A DNA stretch of 64,000 bases, from positions 1,566,689 to 1,630,688 of the forward strand of contig QANU01064559.1 in the NCBI GenBank assembly GCA_003254905.1, written 5' to 3'. Both the position numbers and the translations under genes were made by a program. Shown here piece after piece: positions 13,601-24,866 of this stretch. The stretch's first letter is position 1. Every line of letters starts with the position of its first letter. The DNA comes from Nissolia schottii. Lineage: Eukaryota; Streptophyta; Magnoliopsida; Fabales; Fabaceae. The notes under the pieces are model-generated. The model was not told where the DNA came from and ran no database searches. It worked only from the letters and a program-made list of their open reading frames with translations.

Positions 13601-15936
13601 TCTTCTAATAGCAACCGTGCCACCAAACTTGCATGCCATTTTACAGATCTCTCAGGTGCCATTAAAGCAGACATGATAGCATTTCCATCTTGATCCAGTT
13701 CTTGAATACGAGATCTATTCGACTGTGATGCTGTTGCCCAATTTGCCAATGCCCAGGTGGCAAAAGGAACAGCAACGTGCTCACAGTGCAAATCATCCCA
13801 GAGACCAGGAACTACAGCAGAAGACATATCTTTTTGTGCTAATGAGTTGCCATACTTATTGTGACATATAATAGGTTCAGGAGTACGATGCTTCAACCGA
13901 TCCTCGTGACTGGAATTAGAATTATTCAACTGCATTGTCAAGCCAGTCCTTGAAAGCCCTAAAACTGTGGTACCTTCAAATATCTTGATTCCTATCCCTT
14001 TCTTTCCTATCCCACCATCATCGTCATCTTCACCTTCAGGTGGCTCATCCAAGTGCAAACCCCCTTCCTCAATAACTTGTAGAGCAGCAGCTATGTCTCT
14101 GGTTTCAGCCTTTCCTGGCAACGAGGGCTTAAAAGATACCTCTTCTGCATTGACACAGTTGGATGTAACAATATCCATAATTGCAGCCACCAGCATACTC
14201 CTACCTTTCCAAGATTCAGAAATGTCAAACGCACTATGTCTTGAATTCTGCTGCCACAAAAAATTCAGTGTCGCCAGTGTAAAACTCAGAAAAGATACTC
14301 TTAACAATATCTGATTTTGTCACACCAGCTGATCTTATTTTATGCATAGTTAAAAATTAAAAATACAGAACAACATTGTTTTGTCACACCAGAGATATGA
14401 CTGATCGATGCAAACAGGACAGTCATACACCATTATGAACACCGTGTGCATAAAAATAAGGTCCGAGACAAAATCACTTGGGATGATAATTTAGATAAAA
14501 CTATATTTGCAGGACAACAAGCTCAAGTCACACTTGGGATAAATTCCAATTGGTTGCTCACATTGCCATATAAATTCTTAGGCAAGAACTGCCTACCACG
14601 TCATCTCTAAACTACTCAAACCACCATGCGACATCTATAGTTCTTGTTAAAAGTGTGCACTAAAAACAAATCAAGAATAAAAATCATTAAACGGACAGGG
14701 CATGCCTTTACTGTCTCGATAACTAACAAAACTTTTAAATACTTTCTCCTTCCAAGTAACTAGGACGAGTAAAAACGTCATCTCTTATTCCTCAACCTGT
14801 CTACTAAGGGCAACATTTACAAAGCCCACATCCTACAAAGGCATTTTATTAAAGATAGATGCATTTCTAACATGGCTCAAACAATCTTATACAAGGTATC
14901 CTTACAGGTTTGGTCCATTAGTCACTGCACATAAAACTAATCATTTTGCAGTTTCCCTACAAGAGTGATTACCAGCCCAACCACCCCTTAGCAATAATTT
15001 GAGTACCTATATAGAGATTAACCGTATCTACCTCAGAATTACTCAGTTTTTAGCCAATGCCATGAAGCAAATTCTAAAAAACTAGGTCCTCCATGCAATG
15101 AAACGAAGATTGATATTCACACAGAAAAACCTGCATTACTACACAGAATCGGTTACCTTCTTCTTCTTGGAACGCCGAGGCTGGCAAGAGAAGATGAACC
15201 TCAGAAGGTTCGGAATGGCGTGAGGCCTCCCAAGCACCGCGGCGGACACGTTAGGGTCCGCGATCAGGTACGCCAGCGCCCTCGCGGACTCCGCCTGGGC
15301 CCCGCCGCCGTCCTTCGCCACCGTCACCGACTCCAGCAGCCAGTCCACCACGGCGCCGCCGCCTGCTCCGACGATGGCGGCCCTGCGTCCCGAATTCGCT
15401 GCCGCGATATCAGCTAGAAGCGCCGCGACGCGAATCTCGAACCCGGACCTCACCTCGTGGTTCGCCGACGACAGAACCGACCGCAGCGACTGCCAGAGCA
15501 CGGAGGCGGCGGCGGCTGTCCGCTTCGCGTGGTGGAAGATCCGGCCTAGCGAGTCGGCAGACCTCTGCGCCGCCTGCTCGGCGCCGGCGTAGAGAGGATT
15601 CGTCGCTCCTCCGCCGCCATCGCGATCGGATTTCGGCTGGGGGAGGAGCGCGGCGGAGGCGAGGATGGCGGAAACGAAGGCGGCGGAGAGAGCGAACACG
15701 GAGGCGCGTGATAGATGCGGCGGAGGAGGAGGAGGAGGGAGAGTGGAGAGGCGGTGGTGGTGGTTGTTAGGGTGAGGCACAGGTGGAGGGACATTTTGGG
15801 AATTTCCAACATTGTTATCATCATTTTGATTTTTGACATAAGAAGAAGAAGAAGGTGATTGTGATTGTGATGAAGAAATGTTGCGGAGGCGAGTGAAGCG
15901 AAGAAGGGGTCGTGCTCTAAGACAAACTCGGTGCAT
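7605..15936 (-). CDS. SERAC1-like alpha/beta hydrolase with helical-repeat N-terminus (ten exons, 1213 aa)
   Basis: Exons (minus): 15157-15936, 13084-14250, 11848-12942, 11617-11658, 9999-10075, 9174-9258, 9013-9096, 8805-8906, 8624-8722, 7605-7715; 3642 bases, frame kept. The Arg-rich start (MHRVCLRARPLLRFTRLRN) looks like a mitochondrial presequence and is followed by a Pro-rich linker and a hydrophobic segment at about 78-98. Residues 110-950 are helical and resemble ARM-type repeats. The C-terminal third is a hydrolase: VVFVHGLRGG (about 952-961, oxyanion region), VFVTHSMGG with nucleophile Ser1054, and STDHINSCKP with likely catalytic His1184. The blocks WRMGFVLRPAPT and GYGGWAFR agree with SERAC1-type proteins, which in animals act in phosphatidylglycerol remodelling at mitochondria-ER contacts. 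The plant substrate is not known to me. The start is the first ATG of an open exon; acceptors and donors are canonical. Confidence 0.88.
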
Positions 15937-16689
15937 TATGATTTCTTATTTATGTAATTTGTGATGTGATGTGATGTGATGTGAAATTGCAATGGATTTT
16001 GGTTCTCTGTTTCTTCGTTTCGTTTCTTGACTTGTGAGTCTCTCTCTGTGTATGTCTGAGATGAGATAATGAGAGAATGAGAATGGAATGTGTGATTTTT
16101 TGTTTCAGAGGTTACAAGCGAGGATGGCGGGAGCATCNTTTTTTTTTCTTTGTAGGTTTGATGGATCGTAATTTAGGACATGTAAGGGAGCTTCGTTTTG
16201 GTCTCGCGAATGTGCCAATTGTTTTCAAAGGAAGCTTGGGTGATTTTCCCACAGCAATTTGGTGAACACGAGTAACGTATACGAAATTGTTTCTCATTTG
16301 GATTTTTTTGTTTTTAATGTGTTGTGAAATCTGATTCTTTTACTAGACGAATATTACACTTGGTAACGAATGACACCACAATTCAATTCAGAAAATTCAT
16401 TCTCATAGCATGTAGTATTAGAAATTTAGGCTTCGTTTATTAAAATTTGTTGAGAGGTTATTCTTGATCTTAAAAAGTATACGTCAGGTTGTTGCGTTTG
16501 GTAAGCAAAAAAACATGTGTTTTTGTTGTTAACTTTTAAAGTTTAGGAATGCTTTTAGAAACTATCATGAGTAGCATTTTAAAGTTGAATTGTATTATGT
16601 AAATGTTAAAATATTAATATATCTTTAAATTTTGGTAGTCATTATTACTTTTTTTACTATTTATGTCTATTATGGTAATTTTAGATTTA
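15937..16689. other. Upstream flank of the hydrolase gene
   Basis: Contains the 5' UTR and promoter of the minus-strand hydrolase gene. Just above the start codon the minus strand has repeated atcacatcac words (15958-15984). No further gene seen; from about 16690 the Copia element begins. Confidence 0.5.
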
Positions 16690-19600
16690 AAAATCACATA
16701 TAAAAATCACGTTTATTATTTTCACTGCGTGCTTGTAACTTTTTCGCTGCATATACACGCATTTCCTAACAACTGGTATCAGAATTGTTTTGGATCTTGA
16801 GGATTTGCTTGATTGAACAATGGGACCTAATTATGGTTGGATTATCTGCTTGAATGACACTAATTACCACATATGGAAAGGCAAGATGAATGATTTACTC
16901 TTTGTGAAAAAATTACATCTTCCGATATTTTCTATGCAGAAACCAGAAAATAAATCTGATGAAGATTGGACTTTTGAGCACGAGATGATTTATGGTTTTA
17001 TCCGACAATGGGTAGATGACAATGTTTTGAATTATATTGTTAATGCTTCACAAGCTAGAACTTTATGGGAAAAGCTTGAAAATTTGTATGCCTCCAAGAC
17101 CCCGAAACAACAAATTATTTTTTATGAAGCAAGCTATGAATTTGAATCATAAAGAAGGTGCTTCTATTTTTGATCACTTGAGTGATTTTCAAAGTTGTTT
17201 TGATCAATTGTCTAGCATGGGTATTAAATTTGAAGATGAACTTATGAGACTTTGGTTGCATAATATTCTACCTGATTCTTGGGAAAATCTTCGTGTTACT
17301 TTAAATAATTCTTCGCCCGGTGATGTTATGATTATGAATATGGTTAAAACTGTTGTTTTGAATAAAGAAGTCAGAAGACAAACTCAACAGACATCCTCTA
17401 CACAATCAGAAATTTTGGTTACTGAAGATAGGGAAGAAACAGAGATAAAGGGAAGAGGTCAACGAGGTAAAAGCAAGCATAGAAGCAAATCAAAGTCCAA
17501 GTACATAAATTTTGAGTGCAATCACTGTGGTAAAAAGGGTCATACTAAGAAGTTTCGTCGTGAGCTGAAGAATGAGAAAAATGAAAACAAAGGTAATAGA
17601 GAAAAGAAGAAGGATGATAATGATGATCGTGTTGCTATCGCTATCGATGGAGATCTGTTGATTCACTTGATTGTTTTTTATCAGAATATGGTCAATGTTG
17701 CCTGTGACGATTCTAGTTGGATTGTTGACAACGGTGCTAGTTTTCATGTGACTTCAAGAAATGGTTTTTTCTTTTTCTACTCCAAGTGATTTTGGTATGT
17801 TGAAGATGGGAAATAATAATTCGTCAAAGGTTATTGGCATTAGTACCATTTGCTTGGAAACCAACAATGAGACAAAGTTAATTTGGAATAATGTCAAGCA
17901 CACACCAAATATCTGCTTACATCTGATTTCTACTAGTGTTCTTGACGACGATGGCTATTTTAATACCTTTGGTAATGGGCAATGAAAACTTACTAAGGAT
18001 TCTTTGGTTGTAGAACGTGATAATAAATTTTCTAGTTTGTAATGGATGAAAGCTACTATTTTTGTTGATGTTGTAAATTCTGAAAGTTCATCAGAATTAT
18101 GGCATAAAAGACTTAGCCACATCAGTGAGAATCGTCTGAACAATTTGGCCAAGATGAATTTCCTTGCAGACTTGAAGAGTGGGAAACTAGAAAAATGTGT
18201 TCATTGCTTGGCTGGAAAACATAACAGAGTCTCCTTTAAAAGCCATCCTCCTTCTAGAAAATCAAAGACGCTTAAGTTGGTGCATTCAGATCTCTATGGT
18301 CCTATGAAGATTAAAACTTTAATGGTGTTCATTACTTTGTTATGTTTATTGATGATCATTCAAGAAAACTATGGGTTTATGCTTTGAAGACTAAAGACCA
18401 GGTATTCAGTGTCTTTAAACAATTTCAGGCTTCCGTTGAAAGAAAGACTTGGAAGAAATTGAAATGTATCCTCACCGATAATGGTGGTGAGTATTATGAA
18501 TCGTTTGATGAATACTGCAAACACGGTATTCTACACCAGAAGAGGCCTCCCAAGAAGTTATGGTTGTCTAAAGAGAGGCACATTGAGAAGTACTTAGCAG
18601 TTTCACTTGGATAAAGCTAAAGTGATAAGCACTCTTCTAGCTACACACTTTAGACTTAGCACTAGACGGTCTCCTTCTAGTGATAAAGAAAAAGAAGACA
18701 TGCAACGTGTTCTTTATGCTTCTGTAGTATGGAGTTTGATGTATGCAATAGTTTGCACTAGGCCTGATATAGCTCATGCAGTTGGTGTTGTCAGTCGTTT
18801 TCTTTCCAATCTTGGTATTGAGCATTGAAAAGCTGGGAAGTGGATTTTAAGATACCTTTGTGGCACTTCTCATTTGAAGCTTTGTTGTGGGATTGATAAA
18901 CTTATTCTTTGTGGTTATACTGATTTAGACATGACCGGGGATATTGATTTTGAAAAATCTACTTCTGGTTATTCAATTACCTTTGCTGGGGGAGCTGTGA
19001 CCTGGCAATCTATGTTACAAAAGTGTGTTGCATTGTCAACAACTGAGGCTGAGTTCATTGCTACTACTGAAGCTTGCAAATAGTTGCTTTGGATGAAGAA
19101 ATTTGTTCAAGAACTTGGTTTTACTCAACATAGATATATTTTATTTTACGATAGCCAGAGTGCTATACATCTTGGCAAGAATTCCACTTTTCATGGTAGA
19201 TCTAAGCATATTGATGTTTAGTATCATTGGATATGCGATGTTCTAGATTCTAAGGTGACGAAGCTTAAAAAGATTCATATAGATGATAATGGTTCAAACA
19301 TGATGACTAAGAGTTTACCACGGGGGAAGTTTGAAGATTGTCGATTTATTGCCGATTTGGCAATTCCCCACTTGATTTGACGGGGGAATTTGTTGTGTTA
19401 GGACCTCTATTCAGTTGGGTCAAATACTTACCTTATTTATTATCATATCTATTATTATCTTATTTTAAAAAAAAATCAATCTTGATTTAATTTAAATTAG
19501 GATTTCAAATGCTATTATTATTATTGTTATTGTGGTCGTCGTCATCATCATTATCGTCTTCTCAACGAGATATACCACTAAATGCATATATGCATATCAC

Positions 19601-20101
19601 ACGACAAACAAAAAGCATAGCATCCTATCGTCCGCAATGCTTCTGCTTTCGGAGATTCTTTGGCTTGTTCTCATATTTGTTGAATATTATTTTGTGTTCC
19701 GTTTTAACGTGATTCCAACCTTTTGTTCCATAAATTGTGGGCGTTAATTTGGTAACCTTAGAATATTTTTATCTCCTATTTGGTTGTACTGCTTTTACCT
19801 TGTGTGGGTCTTTTGAGCGTGTTGTTCTATTATTTATTCTACCCTTTTAATAGTGAGTAGACTTTCGTCTTTAAGATTTCTTTCATGAAACTCTTTTGTT
19901 ATACTCATTGATATTTCATAGTGGAATTTTTCTATACTCTTTTGTTTTGCTCTCTCTGCTTTGCCTATTTAATTTTTGCACTCTTGGATATATTGATTGT
20001 CATATATTACGTTTCTCATAAATTCAAGTTAAATAAGAAATGTTATTATTTCCACTGCATGCTTGTGATTTTTACGTTGCATATACACATTTTTCCCAAC
20101 A
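16690..20101 (+). mobile_element. Defective Copia retrotransposon, pol internally deleted, 5' LTR truncated
   Basis: A primer-binding site TGGTATCAGAA lies at 16774-16784, just after an LTR end (tttcctaaca). Frames from 16820 to 17750 encode a Copia gag with a zinc-knuckle start CNHCGKKGHTKK whose last Cys is lost. A protease block WIVDNGASFHV (near 17717) has Asn where DSG is usual. GAG-pre-integrase (SELWHKRLSH) and integrase core (ILTDNGGEY) follow, then the frame jumps near 18550 to the end of reverse transcriptase and RNase H (CTRPDIAHAVG, ALSTTEAEF). The YVDD part of RT and the rest of integrase are missing. In-frame stops at 19081 and 19219 confirm decay. A polypurine tract at 19380-19388 precedes a full 3' LTR (19391-20101, TGTTGTG..CCAACA). 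Only about 80 bases of 5' LTR remain (to 16771). Confidence 0.9.
19391..20101 (+). repeat. 3' LTR of the defective Copia element (711 bp)
   Basis: Starts TGTTGTGTTAGG after the polypurine tract and ends TTCCCAACA. Its last 70 bases (attatttccactgcatg, then gcatatacac) match, with differences, the remnant at 16700-16771, showing these are the two LTR ends of one element. The many mismatches argue for an old insertion. Confidence 0.85.
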
Positions 20102-20580
20102 CCATTAAGAGGGCTCAAATCACCGAGAGACAGAGCAACAAAACAGAGTTTATAAGAGTCCAAACCGATACAACGTAACCACCAGAGAACAAAAAACATA
20201 TACAAACCCAAGGGGCGTACCCCCCAAACTAAACTCAAGACATCCCCGTTAGTGTAAGAAGAATGAAAGCATACCAAAAAAATCAAGCCCAACAACTACT
20301 CCTAAACATCCCCTTCAGCAAGGCCATCAAGGACGCGAGGAGCCACATACACAGCAATCAGAGAAGCCCAGAGAGTGTCTAATAAGAAGATACAACCCAA
20401 ACCCAAATGAAGCACAACCTCTAAGCTCTGATTTGATCCAAGTTACATAGGAAAAAGTCAAGAGAGTAGGGGAACCTATCACACCAAGCTTGCATCCAAT
20501 ACACAAGACAGCGCATAAATGTTGGAGGTTTCGATGTCCCAATTCGGCTTGAAATCATTCAAGGCCACAAACACAAATCA
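20102..20580 (-). other. Possible retroelement 3' fragment
   Basis: This stretch is distinctly less AT-rich than its surroundings. On the minus strand it reads with LINE-like 3' flavour (gtttgtatatgttttttg, then ggtggttac). It has stops in all frames and no diagnostic domain. It may be a LINE tail; low certainty. Confidence 0.3.
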
Positions 20581-20599
20581 TTCAACACATCTTGCCATC

Positions 20600-20908
20600 C
20601 TTAAAGCATGCCCATTGATAAATGGGCGTGGTTTATGAAATCTCCTTTGTTTGGATTTTTTGTTAGATAGGATAAAACATGCTTAAGGATGAGGAGCAAC
20701 AAGAGTTTCGAGCATGCTCAAGGCTCCTTTGTTTGGATAATCGTTCCGCAAACCTGCAATAGAATCGGAAAATGGACTAAGGTTTTCTCATGTTCATGTT
20801 TTTTCATTTTAAGCAACTCAACTTTTGAAATGATTGAGTAAAAATAGCTTATTTATTAAATAGTGGGTATGAAAATTAACCACGTTTACTCGATGATAAT
20901 GTACAACG

Positions 20909-20939
<31 letters not shown>

Positions 20940-21480
20940 GTTATTCTGACTGTAATTATTTCAATGTGGACTATTATAATTAATACCTCTTCAAGGCTTC
21001 CTTGTTTGTTTCATGGCAATTATTGGATTCAACTTCGTGAAGGCCATTCATGAAGTTAACCTTAGAAACTGGTTTATCCAACAATGCTTCCGCAACTTTC
21101 ACCAGATCCTTCAAATTCTTCTTGGTGGCCACATCAACCGAAGATAAGTCCCCAGTTAATGAATCTTCCTGCACATTTTTTAGTAACGTTTACATAATAA
21201 TCTATCAATAAGCATAAGAAATTTTTTATAAATTTAAGATACAATATTGAATATTGTTAGTGTAAATAAAAATATATACACAATCATTCAATTTTGCAAT
21301 GTCTACAGGAATGAAAGTGAGTCAAGCTTATTATCTCTTAGTCTCAACTCGATAATAATAGGCTTGCCTTAAACTCAAGTTTGATAAGAAATGGGCCTAT
21401 TTTTTGGGCTAAATTAAGTTTATTATCTCACCTAAGAAAAGGTTCCCACTGTCATTGTCAGAGGTGTTACACGACTAAGC
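20600..21480 (-). pseudogene. Partial patatin-like gene copy: end of intron 5, exons 6 and 7 only
   Basis: An exon-6 equivalent (20987-21168, minus) starts [18 protein letters not shown] and ends ETNKEALK. It keeps the phase and splice sites of gene A and is nearly identical to exon 6 of A. An exon-7 equivalent starts at 20753 (FAERLSKQRS) but is broken by an 82-base insertion after which the old end (NGHA, near 20600) resumes. The sequence above exon 6, at 21285-21360, matches intron 5 of gene A. Exons 1-5, with the catalytic Ser and Asp, are absent, so this cannot make an active lipase. It is the remains of a segmental copy of the 3' part of gene A, about 3.7 kb below it. Confidence 0.85.
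20907..20938. repeat. (TA)n microsatellite
   Basis: Run of alternating T and A in the remnant's intron. Confidence 0.9.
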
Positions 21481-24400
21481 CAATAGATTTTTTTTTCCTT
21501 TTTTAATATTAAAAACATATAATATATTGAGTAGAGTTATTTGAATCATTAAAAAATTGTAAATATTTTATCACTCATTTCATAACACACTGAGATTCAC
21601 CAAGTATCTAAATCTCGTGTGTTATAAGAAAAATAATAAAATATTAATATTTTTTTTAATAATCTAAATAGCATTATTATCATGCACTTTTTATGCTCAT
21701 TGCATTGACCACAAATGCTAGCTAGTATTTGATAATATGTTATTGTATATTGTTGGACATCCTGTTCCCAATGTGCGCCCATCACGGGCCGGGTCTAATC
21801 TAGAGCCCGGATTGGGATAGGGCCTAGGACGCTCAAAAAACATATAAAACCAAGATGAATCTTATATAGATTTATAAGAAAAATGGTTATTCATGACCCT
21901 TCGTATAAATATCACAATTATACAACCATGTTTTTTAATCTATCAGTTGAGCTCAGAATTTGGTAGTTGATGTTACATCTCATAAATCAGGAGTCCAAGA
22001 TTTGATTTAACAAAAGGAAAGGAAATGAAGTATAACTTCAATGGAACAATGATGAAATTGCGTCAAAAACGCTCCAAATACTCATAAAAATCACTAATGA
22101 TGGGTATCTTTCCCTTTAGAGGAAGGAGGCTTGGCACGATTATTCTTGCGTCTGCACTCATCTCATCATTTGGATCCTCTTACCAACGGATTTTGATTTG
22201 CAGTCTTCACTTGATTGGCTCAATTGCCCTCGACTCTCATTATAATTTCCTTCAATGTCTTATTTAGTTATTACTCGTTTTGTTTATTTTTAGATGTCAC
22301 TTTTGACAAATGCACATAAATTTAGAAAACAATTAATACTCACATGTTATAATATTTGTATACGTTGTTGTTTATGTATGTTGTACAAATTTATAGTTGA
22401 AGTAGCATTACCTGAAACATATAACCAATGATAGCCACTCATGCACTATTTCCCTCCCCAAATGTTGAAAATAAAATTGGTATATTTTTCTACAACCAAA
22501 AGAATAATGAAGGTTAGCACTCTCCACTTCCTAGCCATAATTCTTATAAAATAATCAAAAATGCTACATGTACACTCAATTTTATACACTCATACATACA
22601 CCATTAATAATGCACAAACTTTATTCTCACGAATGCACAAAACATTACAAACTTATATATAACACTCTCAACCATACTTAATTAAGTGCACAAACATTAC
22701 ATGAGTTAAAACACAAACTTTATATATATAAGTACGAAGTGTATGTATGGTGTATGATTTTTGATGTACGTGTAGCAGAGCTCTAAAATAATATAGTCGT
22801 GGGTCAAAAACATTGTGCCAATCTCTTTTTGTCGGTGCACTAAATGCCAAAGGGTTTTTTCCTCATCTATTGCCTAACTTGACACCAAATCTATTTTATC
22901 TTTGTTGTTTGGTTGAAGCTTGAAAACCTCATGTGATTTGCAATTACAACGTGTCTGATATTGTTTAGGTGTTACGAATGTACCACGTGAGCATTAGTTT
23001 CTGGTAGAGCAGTGTACTGAAAGCGCGTGTTGAAAATTTGAAATCTCTACTCAAACTTGTGGTGGCAATCATACAGGTGGACAATTTTTTTTTTTATTTT
23101 TTTTTTAATTTTAAGCACATAAATTAGTTTTTTTTACTTAATTTTAAGGAGAAACCATTTAATTTCATCCTTATATATTTTCACTCCAGTTGACTTTGTC
23201 TTTAGCAAAAACGGTCAAGCAGAATCGTCCTCATGAGTGCTATGATTATAGTCTTTAGATGTGGTGTAAGATGTGTTGTGCAATTATGGAAGCACCGTTT
23301 AAGAAATTTTTTTGGATAGACTGTACCTGAGATTTTTATTTTTTCTACGGGCGTCTGCACACATGTGGATCTCAAAAATATTATTAAAAATGTGTTTACA
23401 TGGAAGGGGGACTCACTAACTTTTTGGTGGCAAATTACTACTTTGCTATTTAAGTTTTATAGGTGTTAGGTACGAACATTGAGGTACAAACAGGTCCTGC
23501 TGAAGCGTTCTGTTGGAAGCTAAGTGGAATCAATGCGCCCGAGTATTTAGTGAGACATTTTAAATAAAATTTTGTCAGAGTATTTTGTTTTGATGACTTG
23601 GGATTATTTCATTTTTTTCAAAAATAAAACTGATGATCTAACTTATAAAATAAAGTACATTAATTATAGACGGAGACAAGGAGATAAAAGTTATATATGT
23701 AAAAAAATTGAGTTAAAATAATTACATCTCTAATTTGTGGATGATATGCATAATTTTTTTTTTCAGCTCAGAAACATATTATCATCAATTTTATGATTTT
23801 TTTGTATTGCTTTCTAATTTTGTGTGACTTGCATATAAAGTACTTTTAAATCTGTCCTGATCAATAATTTGATGGTGATGAGGATTGCGTGATGAGTAGG
23901 GAGTTGCTATACTTGACTACACCCCTTCCCTTTCCTTCCTTCAATGGCAGCTTAATTTGTTCGAACCTGTATGTATATATATTTTGTTTCATACAAAATA
24001 TTCCGTAGGTCTATTAGTTTAATCCAAATATGGAAAGGTTAGTTTTAATAATTAATAAATATTCACCCGAAGATATGTTTTCACTATTTTAAAGGTCTTT
24101 CATAAGACAACACATGAATAGATGACAGCATAAAATTATTTTACATTATTAATGCATATAAATTAATCTCTTAAAATAAAAGAAAAAAATTAACAATTGT
24201 TTTCAGAATACGTGTGAAAAGAGTTTAAAGTGAGAATGTTTTATTAAAATAAAACATTTTAACCAAGTTCTTGGCGAAAACCTCCTAAAAACAAATTAAG
24301 AAAGTCCATTGAAATAATGAACTAATGAAATGTGCGAAGCGTTTAATTATATCATATTAATTGTGCAAATATTCAGGGACATTTAATTATTCTGAATCAA

Positions 24401-24866
24401 TATAATTGACCAAGGATCGTGCAATGGATTTTATTTTTTTAAATGCATTAGAAATAAAAATACAGAAAGGCTAACGCCTCATAAAGAGAGAGGCCCTAAA
24501 ATTCCCACGTGATTGGCAATATAATTGAGAATCACATAATAATAACTATCCCCTCCCCTCAAAGAAGCCTAATTCGCAAGCCAATAATAAGTACATGCAT
24601 TAATTTCCCCGAATAGCTAGATGGACCACATCGACTTTGCCAGTCCCTAATATCAAGAATCACTGCCTCATAAATACGATATGCAATGGACTTTGTGACC
24701 CTTCAACACAACCTTAAGGCTTAAACTTACGCAAACTGATCGATCATATTAGTACAATATTCAACACACATACACCCCCCAAACAATATATCTTGCAAGG
24801 TGTCTACTATCGGCAACAGTACGTAACTAAATCCCCGCATTCGTATCCCTAAGTTTCTTCCACTTC
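21481..24866. other. Intergenic AT-rich region with one MITE
   Basis: No coding region is visible. It holds the first copy of a recurrent MITE (22558-22789) and, near 23180-23230, a sequence resembling one arm of the inverted repeat at 41467-41782. The last part before 24867 should include the 3' UTR of patatin gene A. Confidence 0.5.
22558..22789. mobile_element. MITE copy 1 (gctacaYgtac family)
   Basis: About 230 bp. Left end aaaaatgctacatgtacac and right end gatgtacgtgtagcagagc are inverted repeats of each other. The interior has cacaaactttattctcacga and acttaattaagtgcacaaac, words shared with three other copies in this window. It has no coding capacity. Confidence 0.8.

Noticed and set aside
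13967-14314. Plus-strand frame of 115 codons
   Set aside because: Antisense shadow of exon 2 of the hydrolase gene.
15220-15592. Plus-strand frames of 65 and 72 codons
   Set aside because: Antisense shadows of the GC-rich first exon of the hydrolase gene.
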